Origin: Brachionus plicatilis
Taxonomy: Eukaryota > Rotifera > Eurotatoria > Ploima > Brachionidae
DNA length: 64,000 nt
NCBI GenBank assembly: GCA_010279815.1
Contig: QEOQ01000204.1
Location: 1,489,561-1,553,560 of the forward strand
Direction of reading: 5' to 3'
The stretch's first letter is position 1. Every line of letters starts with the position of its first letter. Position numbers and translations under genes: made by a program. The notes beneath the pieces were generated by a model that saw only the letters and a program-made list of their open reading frames with translations, searched no databases and had not been told where the DNA came from. Below are positions 25,507 to 38,022 of this stretch, one piece after another.

Positions 25507-25900
25507 ATTTTTTTTAATATCTTTCTTATATTATTTTGATTTTTTTTGAACAAGAATTTTTTGTTTAAATCATAGGCGTATTGATGAAAAATTTATATTT
25601 ACAACATTTTAAATTCAATTGGGTGAGAAAAACAAAAATTATTCATAATAGAATTATTTATTTAGCTAAAAAGCGAAAATTAAAGAGAGATCAATTATTT
25701 ATTATTGCTTTGTATAATTTGAATTGTTCCAATATAAACATTAAGAAGCAACTCTAAATGAAAAATAAAATACGGAATATTTTCATATTATGAATAATAT
25801 AATTTTTTTTACATTTAATAAATATAATATTTCAGACTTAAAATCAAAATTTCTAGTTAAAAAAATAGATGAAAATTAATTCAGGAAAGAAATTTTTCTT

Positions 25901-28900
25901 TCACATGTTTAAAGGATTATGGTACTTTTCGGCAAAACGTTTTACATCTTCCTCGTCTCCCACTCTTTTTTGATGATCTTGCTTCAGCACATCAACATAT
26001 TTCTCCTTTTCTCTGAAGTCATTAAGATGAATTTTTTTGACAACATTAAGCTTTGTTCTCTCATTCAATTCTGTTTGTGACTTGTAAGTCTGATCTTTGG
26101 TGCCATGTAAAAGTAAAATCCACTCCAAAAATTCACCGGTAGTTTCACGATCTGCATTGGCGAAGAAAATTTCAAGCTTCCATGTACCCTCGGCCTTCTC
26201 AGCCCAGGCGTGAGTAGTCATAAATGGCCATTTGTTAAATCCATTGGTGGAATCCGAGTCCAAAGGTCTTTTGCTCAGAAGCAATGATCTGGTGCCAAGT
26301 GGCGAAGTCAAAAATATGACTGTTTCGCCGCGACGGCTCGACTTCAATGTTATGAACGCCTGCACATGCTCCAAATAGTTGACTTCATTAGGTTTACCTT
26401 TGCACGAGTTTGTATCAATGGTCAATGTCAAATTTCCGCTTCTGGGAATTTCACTTAAAAAAAAAGTCAAATAATTGGACATAAAAAATTAAAAGGTAAC
26501 TTACTATGATTGTTTAATGCTGCCCGCTTCACAATGAGATCTAGCTGGCAATGGCTTCCAGTTTCGAGCACTTCTGACCATTTCGCCAGCGTCCAAAACC
26601 CCAAAGCCGAATAAGTGATTGAATTCAAGACCAGCGCCATTAACGCTCCACAAGTGTCTTCCAGACGGATCGTACAATTGATTTCTTTTGGCAGTGAGCA
26701 CGGTCAAATGCTGCATGTCTCTCCAAGTCAGGTTTCGACTGAAAAATAAAAATTTAAAAATTTAAATTTTTTTTAATTTTAAAAGAATTTAAAAATATTA
26801 AATTTTTTTAATTTTAAAGGAATTTAAAAATTTTAATTTTTTTAATTTTAAAGGAATTTAAAAATTTTAATTTTTTTAATTTTAAAGGAATTTAAAAATT
26901 TTAATTTTTTTTAATTTTAAAAGAATTTAAAAATTTTGATTTTTTTTAATTTTAAAAGAATTTTTAAATTTTAATTTTTTTTTTATATCTCAAAAATTTC
27001 TTTAATTTACTTTGCTTCTAGAGTTAGAGCAAAAACGCCCGCTGCCTCAGGTGCCGCAGCAGATGTGCCCGAATGTCTCAAGGTGCATTTTCCATACAAA
27101 TCAGTAGTGGCAACTCCAGCCTCTGGGTCAGATGATCTGCCATTACTAAATGTTGATGCCAATGTGGACGAACAAGATTCATCGTAGAGAGCAGTTCTGC
27201 CATCATTAATTGCCGAATTGATAGAAATTGTCCACATACTGGCGGCATACCCATCACAATTGCAGTCATCGTTCTCACCTCCATCGCCTGACGCCCATAC
27301 GTAAATACTACCCAAACCATGTCGACCCTAATTAGAAAAAAACTTTTACAATTTAATTTAATTTTTTGTTGTTTGGCACCTCATTTATTCCCTTGACAAT
27401 CGCTTTCATGGTCGCGTGTCTCGGACCATCAACTGTTTTTCCGTCATCCGTAGGACCCCACGAAGCGCTGTAGATGTCAATTTTATTAGGCTCATGTCCC
27501 ATTGAATTAGCTTCTATTAAATCAGTCATGTAAGGCTGGTCAAGCATTCTTATTCCGGCTATTTTAGAATCATACGCTACACCAACTCCACAAATGTTGT
27601 TGTCTCTCGCAGCCGCGATTTCACCTGCACATCGTGTTCCATGGCTATTGAACCAATCATCTGTGTATCTAGGATATGGAAATGGGTCATTACTGCTAAA
27701 ATCATAACTCGCTTCAGCATTCTTTTTAAAAAAATTTTTAAATTAAAAGAAAAAAAATTTTTTTTTTAGTTTATTACAAAATTGTTCATTAAGTCCGGAT
27801 GGGTAAAATCGACTCCGTCGTCCATTATAGCAGTGGTTATATTTTTTCCTGTATAGCCCATAGCCCATGCCTCTTCCACATTTAAGTCCAATTTTGGCTT
27901 ACCATTTGCTTGGCCTGTGTTTCTCTGAAATTATTTTTAATAGAAAAGTTCTTTGCTTCAAAAAAATTATTCGTAGACTTACAAGGTACCATTGATGCTT
28001 AAAATAGGGATCATTTGGTGGTTGGTAGTTTGGAAATTTGTTCTTCAAGTGTTCTAGAGATGAATAACCTCGCTTTACTCTTTTATAGCCTTCTTGTTGA
28101 TCTATGTTCTTGATCAGTCTTTCCCGGGTCAAAATTCCTCGATGTACCGAAGTGTCTCGTCTGGTTCTTAGATGCGGACTTCTTTTTGAAATGAAATGAA
28201 AGTGCTGATCGGATCCAAGTATCTGTTTATGTAAATTTTTTTAAATTAAAGTTCTCAGTTGGCCAATATTTAAAAAATTATTAAGCAAATTTCATAAATT
28301 ATTTAAATATTAATCAATGCTTGACTCAAAACATACAAATATGAACTGTTTATTCATTTTTTTATCTAGCGTTTTAGTAATTCCATGACCTAGGTCTATC
28401 GAAAAACAAACTCTAGCTTAAAATCTATTTTCTACAATTTTGTGTAGCTCTCTAAACTTTTTTTGCAAAAAATTTTCATAAATTTTATTTTTTTATCAGA
28501 ATTTTTCACTTTAGATATTCGAATAAAAAGCGAATAGATGGACACCGACTTGGTAATTTACTCCGATGACATGCTCGATATAAACGAGACCCTAAATTTC
28601 ATTAGGGAAAATGACACCTTGGGTCTAATTCAGGAGTATCTCTTGCGAGCCCTACTGAGAAAAGAGCGAAAGCCGGATAATTTTCTGCTAGTTAACCTTG
28701 GAGCATCCATTCTTTTTCTAATAACAGTGATAACAATATTTTTTTTGGTCCTGTCTATAGTTTTTATTTTCAAAAATAAACTGAGAGAAAAAAATCCCAT
28801 CTATAGGGTACTGGTTCACTTTTTTACATTCAAAATTTTTCTCTCAGTTTTAATATTTTTGTCAGTCAACTCATCAAATATTGTTCAAAATTCAATATTT

Positions 28901-31900
28901 CACATAAAACGAGACCATTTTGGATGTTTTTTCCTCAATTTAACAATTTTATTTTTTGACATTGGCGAACATCTACAATTCCTGATCATTTGGCTAATTA
29001 TTTTCGCTGAGCGTGATTTTTTAAAATTTAAATTTTTGTACAGCGATTATCTGGTCAAAAAAGTGGCAACTTCGATGGAAGAAGAAGGAGGACAGAGTGA
29101 CCAAGTGGCCGAAACAAATTCGGACAGGGCCTATGTACAAAAGCTTAAAAAAAAGTCAATTAAAAATTTTCTAACATTAAAAAGTCGATCAATCATTCTG
29201 ATCGGCTTTTACATTTTAAATGCGGTTTTGGCATTTTTTCTCAGCATTCACACAAGTCCAATTTATTATGAGAAGCATAAATTCTGCGTCTTTTCATCAA
29301 TGAATTCCTATGTGTTTTTAATCTATGAATTTTTGGTCATGATTGTCTTGTTTCCTATAACATATTTTTTTCTTTTGGTCTCAACTTTTTTTTCGGTCTT
29401 TTTTGCCGGCAAAAAAGATGAGCTTACACCCAGGCAAACCGAATCTGAAAACAGTTTAATTGTATTTGTAAAAAAAGCCAGTTTTTTAATCGGTGTGGAA
29501 GAATTACTAATGACTTTCGAGTACACCACCTTTTGGATAGCTCACCCGTTCTTGATCGAAATATTGCGTTCAGTATGTTTGCTGACAATTTTGGCCACAG
29601 TTATTCTGTTTGTCAAAAAAGAAGGAGTTCATTTGATGTTCAATAAAAATGCCCAAGTGAATAATGATCGAAATTTTAACACTATCTTTAGACCAAGGAA
29701 TTCAAATACAGAAATAGTGGATTATCAAAATTTAGTCGAAAATGGTTACTAAACAAATTATACAGGAGACACATAGTCTTTAAATCATTGTAAAATTTTA
29801 ATTTTTTTTTGCTTATTTTTAATAAATGATCAGAATTTAATTTTTTTTTTGAATTTTTATTTTCTTTCTTAAAATTAGTGAAATATTCTGTCAACACTAG
29901 AAGTGTTAAAGAGACTTTTTGATTTTAATCAAATATTTAAATTATTATTTCTTTTGAACATCATTTATAAGAGTTCAACAGAAATACTATGTTATATTGA
30001 ATCAAAGTTTTTATTCTTAACAGGAGCAAAATGGATGAAATCATCTCTAGTTGGGTTAACCATTTTTAAAAAATTTTTAAGATAATTTGGCGAGTGGAGA
30101 TGATCAGAGACTGTCTAAAAAATTGATTGAATTGTATGTTAGATTTTAATGAATTTTTATAAGATAATTCTAATCGTAATTCCAATTTTTATAAAATGAA
30201 AATTAGATAAATTTCCTTAAATTTTCTAATAATAAACCATAATAATTACTATTTGATTGCTTTTATATATTTATTAAAATATATCGATTTAAAAATCGAA
30301 TTTCAATTTATCTATATTAATTCCAGATAAGTATAAAAGTCATTGTCACGAGTCAAGATCTTGACTTGTTTTAAAAAAAGAATTAAAAAATATAAAAATT
30401 TATTATTTATTATTTTTTTTATTCAGAAAAAATAAAATTACCAGTCTAAATTTATTTTTGAATTTAAAATTTGAAACATGATTTTTTAGACAATGCATAT
30501 TATCGGCAATTTGAAGTTTGAGATCAAAATATATGAGATAATATTTTCTTATTGATAAAAGAGAAAAAATTATTTTTTTCTAATAGTGATTTTAAAAAAT
30601 AATTTTATTTATTTTTTAAACAACTCAAAGTCAAGACTTAAAAAAAATTGAGTGACAAGAATGAAATTTAAACACTCGGCAATAAAACTTAAAATAAAGT
30701 GCTCCATTCAATTGATAAGCTTAAAAAACTATTTTGACTAATTTAAAATCTTCCAAAGAATAAAAAAAATTGAGTAATTAAATAAAGTATCAAAATTATC
30801 CAAAAAAAAAGTCCAAGTTATCAATTTTTGATTTCAATTTTAAGATAATTCAATTAATTTGAATTGATTTTTTTTGTGCCAAAGCAGAAAAATGAGAATT
30901 TTGCTGTAGTTTTACATATAGAATGAATAAAAAAAGATTAACAAAGTCTATTTTTAAACAAGAAGAAATTTTTAACTCAAAAATTTTAATTTTTTGGTTA
31001 TCATTGTTTACTAATGAAAATTAAATAGAACTTAGTTAGGTTATAATGAAAGAAACAAAATTTATTTAAAATTTTTTATTTTAATCGCAGATCTAACTTT
31101 AAAAAAAAAGCGAAAATTTTGAAGATAATTACCAAAACAAATAGAAAACAACTGATAGTGAGCTTATTAAGTTAAACTAAGCTGTTTAAAAATGACTTTT
31201 ATAATCACTTAATAATAAACCAGTTAAATTAAATCATAACTTGAGGCTCTGAAAAAAAAATCAATATTTTCTTAGTAGGAGTTAGAAATCTTCTTTAAAA
31301 AATTCAATTGTCAAAAGTAAAATCCAAAATAAAAAATCTAAATTCATTGAAAAAAAACTTTATAAAAAATTGTTCGTTATTATATAGTTTTTTCTTTGAT
31401 GATAGCTTGCGGACACACATTCTAATTTTGATTAAATTACTAAAAATGACCCATTTGTCATTGTTCTAGTGTCAACTTAAGTCAATTGTCTAATTAAGGA
31501 AATATGAAATAAGTTCAAGAGCAATGGTCAAACGATCACTTTTAGTAAAAAATTAAACAATTCTTTTTGATTTTTATTTTTTTAATTTAGCTTTAATTTT
31601 TTTTATTTTATTCTGAAGGAGCTTAAGCTCGGTACAGTAAATAACTGAATAAAAAATTCTTGAAAGATGCAATTAAATTAAACATTTTAAAGTTGAGATC
31701 AAGCTAAAATGATGACAAAAAAGAAAGAATAGTTTAGTAAAATGTTGAAAGTATTTAGAAAAAATCTATTTAATAAAGTAATCAGTAAGTATTTAGTATA
31801 ATTTAAATTTTGATAGTTGATCATACAATCAAATCATCATTTGACCATAGATTATGCATCTAAATTGATTCTAAAGCTTATTTAAATTTCATTTTTTTTA

Positions 31901-32760
31901 ACCGAATAAAAAAATACATTTATCAAAAATTTTATCTAGAGGATTTTGAGACTAATGGTACCAGATTAAAGAGTGGTTGTTTTTTAATTCACAATTAAGT
32001 TTCGTGGAATATTTCTCAAACGATTACATTGAAACATTTTTACGCCTTTTTTTTTCATCAAAAATTAATAAATAAAACAAAAAAAATTTCTAGTCTGAAT
32101 TATTTATAGTTTTAACTGCGGCATCTATTAAAAATAAATTTTTAATTTTAGTTTTCAAATAAATTTGTTGTTTTATTTTTTATTTATTGTTTAAGCAGAG
32201 GCACACATTTTTTAAGCCGTAAATCCATCAAAATTTATTTTGACAGAAAAAAAAAATCCAATGACTAAAATTAATTGAGAATAAAATTTTCAATTTAAAC
32301 TTTTCAGCTCAAAAAAATTTTAATTTTTTTAAATAGAACTTAAATTTTAGAATATTTACACAAAACGACTAAAAACTCAACACTTCACTTTTAACTTGTC
32401 AAATAAATTTTAAAAATTCGCTCAAATTTAAAAATTTTAGCTTAATCTCTTGAACTTAAATTATTATTTAAAATTAAATTTTCCGGATCATTTTTTTAAT
32501 TTGGCAATAAAATGAAAAACTAGTCTTAGAGAAAAAAACATAAGAAAACTTACTGGTCCAGCATTGGTGAATCCGTTCTGAGCTGCAATCTTGTCAGCTA
32601 GAGAGCGACTGACAGGTTTTTTAAATTCTACCAGATACGAATTGGTCAGTATCTTTGAATAGCTTTCATTTAAAAAACAGCATACTAAAAGTGTTGTGAC
32701 TATCGAGCTCGATTTTAAACCATATCCGAATACTGTACCGAATAACCTGAACAGATTCAT
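25901..32760 (-). CDS. PCSK2: Prohormone convertase 2 (PCSK2/amontillado)
   Basis: Seven exons, in order 32554-32760, 27983-28222, 27778-27924, 27380-27721, 27011-27327, 26505-26738 and 25901-26453; 679 residues, all junctions in frame. It has a signal peptide, then a prodomain ending at the RVKR site. The S8 domain carries Asp in MDDGVDF, His in NSHGTRCAGE and Ser in SGTSAAAPEA. The oxyanion-hole position is Asp (WASGDGG..DDCNCDGY), the feature that separates PC2 from other kexin-like convertases, which have Asn. The P domain follows (LEHVQAFITLKSSRRGE, WPFMTTHAWGE-like, LLLHGT). The RRGDL motif usual in this family reads RRGET. A charged C-terminal tail ends KYHNPLNM. PC2 cleaves neuropeptide and hormone precursors at dibasic sites in dense-core granules and needs the 7B2 chaperone. 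Intron 1 spans 4.3 kb and contains a GPCR-like gene on the other strand. Confidence 0.96.
26746..26990. repeat. Tandem repeat in a PCSK2 intron
   Basis: About seven imperfect copies of a roughly 34-base A/T unit (core AAAGGAATTTAAAAATTTTA) fill the intron at 26739-27010. The unit itself is nearly an inverted repeat (AATTTAAAAATTTTAATTTT), so the intron RNA could fold on itself. It explains why this intron is larger than its neighbours. Confidence 0.85.
28538..29752 (+). CDS. Intronless seven-transmembrane (GPCR-like) receptor nested in PCSK2 intron 1
   Basis: 404 residues in one exon. There is no signal peptide; the short N terminus carries N-glycosylation sites (NET, NDT). Seven hydrophobic segments lie at about 49-79, 89-110, 130-156, 218-236, 256-290, 306-336 and 338-360. 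Class A hallmarks survive in altered form: a cysteine at the top of segment 3 (Cys130) and one in the second extracellular loop (Cys250) can form the usual disulfide, and segment 3 ends in ERD (158-160) where rhodopsin-like receptors have DRY. The third intracellular region between segments 5 and 6 is short, while the loop between 3 and 4 is long (about 160-217) and acidic then basic. No NPxxY is evident in segment 7. It is probably a lineage-specific chemosensory or peptide receptor; the ligand is unknown. AATAAA is at 29821. It lies antisense within the PCSK2 primary transcript. Confidence 0.78.
   Translation: MDTDLVIYSDDMLDINETLNFIRENDTLGLIQEYLLRALLRKERKPDNFLLVNLGASILFLITVITIFFLVLSIVFIFKNKLREKNPIYRVLVHFFTFKIFLSVLIFLSVNSSNIVQNSIFHIKRDHFGCFFLNLTILFFDIGEHLQFLIIWLIIFAERDFLKFKFLYSDYLVKKVATSMEEEGGQSDQVAETNSDRAYVQKLKKKSIKNFLTLKSRSIILIGFYILNAVLAFFLSIHTSPIYYEKHKFCVFSSMNSYVFLIYEFLVMIVLFPITYFFLLVSTFFSVFFAGKKDELTPRQTESENSLIVFVKKASFLIGVEELLMTFEYTTFWIAHPFLIEILRSVCLLTILATVILFVKKEGVHLMFNKNAQVNNDRNFNTIFRPRNSNTEIVDYQNLVENGY
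29753..32553. other. Remainder of PCSK2 intron 1
   Basis: AT-rich intronic DNA between the nested receptor and PCSK2 exon 1. A 16-base palindrome (AGTCAAGATCTTGACT) lies at about 30352-30367. No other gene seen. Confidence 0.5.
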
Positions 32761-35700
32761 AATCTAAAAATAAATTGACAAAAATATATTTATTATTTTA
32801 GAGACAGAGATAATTATCAAAGATAAGTAAATGGTCTTGTTGATTACTGATTTTACCGATTCTGAACATCAAAATAAAAAGATTTTATCGAAAAAATGTA
32901 TCAAAAGAATATTGTTTTATAAAAAAAAAGGAAATTTGTCATATCGATTTTTTCCATTTTTTTCTTCAAGATTAATTATTTCTGAAAAAAAGATGAAGGC
33001 GTTTTGGAAATAGAAATTAAATTAACTTTGGTTATCATCTATTTTCTTTTTTGAATCCAACAAAAACTTAAATACTTGAATCTAAGCCATTGAAGTCACT
33101 TATTATTATAATAAACAAAGAAAATACCAAAAGTGTTTTGTTTGTTTAAAAAAAATCGATTTAAATTTTAATTCAGAAATTTGCGTATTTTGCGACCAAC
33201 AAATTTTCTCCAAAAGGATACTAAAACGACTTCCGGGTTTATTAAATAAAATTAAAATTTAAATACACTGTAATTTAAAGTATTAATATTTGATGTCAAT
33301 AAAACTGGCTGTATTTGCGACGCTCGAATATGGCAGAATTATTGATTTTTTTAAGCTTAAATCTAAATTATTATTATTATAATTTTTCAACTAAAATAAG
33401 TTTCTTTTAATTTATTTAGACATCATTCAAATGATCATTTTAACAGCTTTGATAATTTGTCTATGAACTGGAAAATATTTATTTTTCATATTTTTTACTG
33501 ACTTGAAAATTTTCAAATGTCAATAGATAATTGTTTCTATAGAGAAATATTTCAATATGCTAGATTTTATTTTTTTGGAGAAAAAATTTCTTTGTCTCTG
33601 TAAAAAAAAAACTTTTGGAAATATCTTGTTCTTAAATCTGATCATAATTTTTTTTAATCTATTTTAATTTAAAATCAATATGATAACTGAAAAATGATAC
33701 TTTTATATAACTTGTTTATGATGATTATTTTTTATATTCGTTTAGTGAGAGGAATTAAAATAATTTTTTTCCTATCCTGACATAATATTTCCAATTTTTT
33801 TAATTGAAAAAATTTATCGATTAAATCAGTTGAAAAAATGTGAGTGAAAATTTCAATGTTGTTTTTGGATTGGATGGCAAATAAAATACTAGAAAATCAA
33901 GATTTGTTTTTAATTAAATAAACTAAAATTTAAAGATTTGAGAATTTTTAATTTTTCTAAATAAATAGTAAAACTAGATCAATTTACTCTTTATTTAAAA
34001 TTTGAAAAATCATTGGAAAAAAAATATCGTGTTGCCAGTGACAAATATTTCAAAAATTCTATTTTTGTTAATAAAAAAATCCATCTTTATTATTTGAATT
34101 TATTATATGTCTGAGATGAGAAATAAAAAAATCGCTTGATGTTTGATTTTGTCGAATTCATAAGTAACATTTCCTATTAGTAATTTTTAGATTCAAATAT
34201 CTCTGGCTTCAGATGATATGAAAAATGATTTAAACCAAATTTTTTGAAAATTTTGATATCTTGTTATTTTAAAAAAACAATTAATGGACGAACTCTTTTA
34301 AAAAAATGATTCCATTTTTTTCTGGAAAAAAATTTGAATAATCTGATGATTCAAAAAAATTTTTGAAATTTTCTTCCTAATTTCTTATCTAAAATTTAAA
34401 GCGAATACCAGGAGATTAAAAATTTGCTGACAACTCACAAAGTGGCTTTGGGCCATTAACTTATATTCAAAAAATCAATTTATCTAAGAAATTAGTAATT
34501 GAACACAACATATTTAAATCAATGGCTTCTAAATTAAAATTTTGGTACGAGTTTAATGGCATTAAATGCTTGGAAAAAATTTTCTTAATTAAAAATTAAA
34601 ATTGAAGGTTTATTAGATTTCTAAATTCTCGAATTAATATTTTTTATTAGTACCCTTAAAAAATAAATTGCTATTTTAAAACGATTTTAGAACTCCCAAT
34701 ATATTTTTATTTTGTCAATGGACAAAAAACGTATTCCTATTTTTAAAAATTAGATAACAATATTTGAAAGGTTTTTTAACAGTCTGCAAAATTGTATTTG
34801 AATTTTTCTCTCTAAGGATAAATGACTTCAAGAAAGGCTAAAAATTGAGCTTGAATCTTATTTCATTTAAGACTCTCTACTCTTACATAGTTAGATTTTG
34901 TTTACTGAGCAAATTTTTAATTTTTTAGATTTTCAGCTTCATTTGAAGTATTAAATTTGAAAGGAATTTTTTTTTAATTGAACATTTTATTAAAGGTGTT
35001 CAGATTTCCCTCTTTTCAGAAAAAAAATGAATTATTAATTACTTTGGAAAATATTATAATTAAATTATTTTAGATTTGTTAATTAAACATTTTGGATATT
35101 TTTATTAAATTAAATTTTAATCGTACTAAAGCATTGATTGATTTTGAATTATTACAAGAATATTTTTAAATCGAATTTTTTTAGTTAATTAAAAATTGCT
35201 GAGTATAATAAGTGTTGCTCCATTAAGTTAGAATAGCTGAACTTCATGCAATGAATCAACTAAATTTTTCAGCTTTTCTGAAAGAAATATTTTAAATATT
35301 GTCTTTTTAATTTTAGTAGTTAGTCTTTACTTTACCGCTTATATTTTACTTTTTATTTTGCTATTTTATTCAAACTTTTTTAAATTAGGCTTACTTTTTA
35401 CTCTTTGAAGTAGATCTGTTTTCTTTTTTCATCTTCAAAAATATATATGATCTCACAAATTTAAAATTGTTCTAAATATTAAATTTGATGTGGTAAAAAT
35501 GAAGGAGTCCTGTGATACCTGAAAATAATCACTGTTCTAATACTAGGTTTCATTTTTGATCACTGATAGTTATTCAGTCTGATGATTTGAAAATGAAGTC
35601 AAGTCAAGAGGATAATAGAAGCAATTCTTGGAAACCCAAATTTTAATCTATTAAATCTAATTTAGTTCAATGTGGTACTCAATTGTTCGAAACTGAATTT

Positions 35701-35910
35701 TAGGTAAAAAACCAAAATCTAAATAAGGAATAGAATATCTGTGATGCAATCTAATAATCAAATTGCTGAGAAATAAAAAAATTACAAATACGAGTAAAAT
35801 AATTAGTAAAATAATTCTTGATTTCTTAAGTATTTCAATTTTAAAAATAGTTAGTTTTAAAAATTAAAATTGTCCTTAATAAATTTTATGGAAACCAAAT
35901 GGTAACGGTT
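32761..35910. other. Intergenic AT-rich DNA upstream of PCSK2
   Basis: 3.1 kb with no supported gene. It presumably includes the PCSK2 promoter. The frame at 32831-33013 looks spurious. Confidence 0.4.
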
Positions 35911-36767
35911 ACAGAATAAAAAATGGCACAAAATTAATTTTATCAAAAAAAAATTTAATCTAACAAAGGCTTTAATTTTTTTTAAAATTATAATTGAACC
36001 CTCCTATTTCGAAAAAATAATTAGTTAAGGTATTGAACTCCATGATATCGAGCCTAGAGCGAACAGTCTTGACATGGTCTTGTACAACCTTTGGGTCCAT
36101 ATTGCTCAGGCAGGTACGAATTTTGTTTTTGAGTTGCTTAAGATTTTTGGCCTTCCAATCACCTTCATAAAATTTAGCTTTCAAATTTCCCCAAAAATCT
36201 TCGATTGAACGTGCTTTTGGTAAGTTTGCTGGATTCACTTCTTTGGCAACATACCTTATATTTTTATCTAACATATAATTTTGTACCATATTCGCATAAT
36301 GAGATGATGCTAAGTCGGGCCAAAATACATAATTGCCATCCTGATAATATTTTTTGATCATTGGTTCAAGTCGTTTCTTAATACACTCTCCAAGGGAGAC
36401 ATGATTTAAGATTGAAATAGCCTCTAAATTTAGCAACCATTAGTTTCGTCGCAATTTTAGCAGGTCAACCACTTCTTATTTTTCTTTTGAAAGTTTTATC
36501 TTTTTCCATAACATCTAGCCAACGATAAATAGAACATTTTATGTATCCAAGACCAGTGAATCGCCTTACAACTTCAGCTTCAACCAACAAATCTTTTTTG
36601 ATGGTTTCGTACATTTTTTACTTATCGAAAATTCAACTTTATGATATAATTTTTACCTATTTTAAAGCTAGAGGCCTGATTTTAATTTTTTGAAAAAAAA
36701 TTAGGAAAGGTCTTGTCCACTCGTGTATCATATTAAAATAAACTTTTATGCCATTTTTTATTCTATT
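35911..36767 (-). mobile_element. Defective Tc1/mariner-like transposon with inverted termini
   Basis: The ends 35911-35941 and 36735-36767 are inverted repeats sharing AGAATAAAAAATGGCA and then a TTTATTTTA-like block. The transposase remnant between them is on the minus strand. Some flanking similarity outside these limits suggests the original termini were longer. No clean TA target duplication is seen. Confidence 0.75.
35972..36614 (-). pseudogene. Tc1/mariner-type transposase pseudogene
   Basis: The N-terminal part begins at the ATG at 36614 (MYETIKKDLLVEAEVVRRF) and includes a helix-turn-helix-like segment ending KRKIRSG. There an in-frame TGA at 36465-36467 replaces the expected Arg of the GRP-type linker. 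A frame change and internal deletion at about 36435-36445 then remove the middle of the protein, including the first catalytic Asp. The remaining 154-codon frame has the later catalytic region, with VFWPDLASSHYA (second Asp) and ARSIEDFWGNLK (third acidic residue). It cannot make active transposase. Confidence 0.85.
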
Positions 36768-38022
36768 TAGTGTAAAGTTTCAGAAAAAAATTTAATTAGC
36801 ATTTAAATTTAATAACTGATGCATTGTTTAAATAAATCTAAAAAATTTAAAATAAAGAGACCCCAAGATTTAGCATATTTTTCTAAACAGCAAAAAGGAC
36901 TTAAATGTATTGATGCAGTAGTTAAATTTTAATGATAAAAAAAATTACCCTAATCCCAGATAAAATTATATTCTATACTTTACCATATTAAATTCAAACT
37001 ATAGATTAAATGAATGTGTCTCAACTATCTATTGAATAATCAATATTAACAAGACTGAAAAAATATGACTTTATAATAGTTTGTAGTAAAATAGAATTAA
37101 AAATTATTAACTATTATAATTAAACAAACAAATAAACATAATTTTAAATCAGAGCTAATTTTAATTGTAACTAAACTATCATTTAAATTAATCATTTATT
37201 TATTAATTTAAAACCAAGACTTCAAACTATCAGACAAACTCTAAGCTAAGGATTGTGTCTTTTAAAAAGCATATATCCTCAAAATAAAGCGCATTTACTA
37301 AAAAATAAAAGCAATCAATTTTAATACCTTCTAAATAAACAAGATTAAATATTCTCAAATAATTAAATACACTATTTTTTATAAAACACGGCATTTTTTT
37401 AAACTGATGATCATTTAAAATAATAGAAATCTTCTATTTGATGAGAACTTATTTTTGATACATTTTGTGTGCCTCAATTTATCTCACATGAAGCCGATTC
37501 ATACCGACTATCACTAAACGTTTAATAATAGAGCTACTCTTCATTTAATTACTCTCATAAATAAAATATGATTTTAAGATTTTTTTTTGAAATACAAAGA
37601 GAAAAGAGTATTTTTTGTTAAATAATTTAAAATAAAATTTTTTTCCAGTTGTTAAAATTTTTATTTTCTCAATGAATCTTATTCAAAAATCAAGTAAGCT
37701 AATGATTAAGTTTATTCAATTTTTTTTAACTAGAATGACAAACGTTGTAAAATTATTAAAATTTTTAAAATTATTTATTTTTCTTTAAAAACCAGATTTC
37801 TTATCAAGAAAAAAGCTAAATTACCGGTCAATTTTAAAATTGTCATAAAACATTTTCCTACATATATATATATATATGAAAAAAAATGGCCAAAGTGCAC
37901 TTGTTACATGCTAAAAATGGCAATAATTACTTAAAAACAAATAATAAAAATAAGACATAACGGAAAATTGGAACAAATATTGGAACTAAATTAAAATATA
38001 TACATAAAAGGATAATTTCAAT
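36768..38022. other. Intergenic AT-rich DNA
   Basis: 3' flank of the homeobox gene; a short TA microsatellite at about 37861-37877. No gene seen. Confidence 0.45.

Noticed and set aside
29903..30085. 60-residue hydrophobic frame after the GPCR gene
   Set aside because: The hydrophobicity comes from T-rich codons; no start context or homology, and it lies past the receptor's AATAAA.
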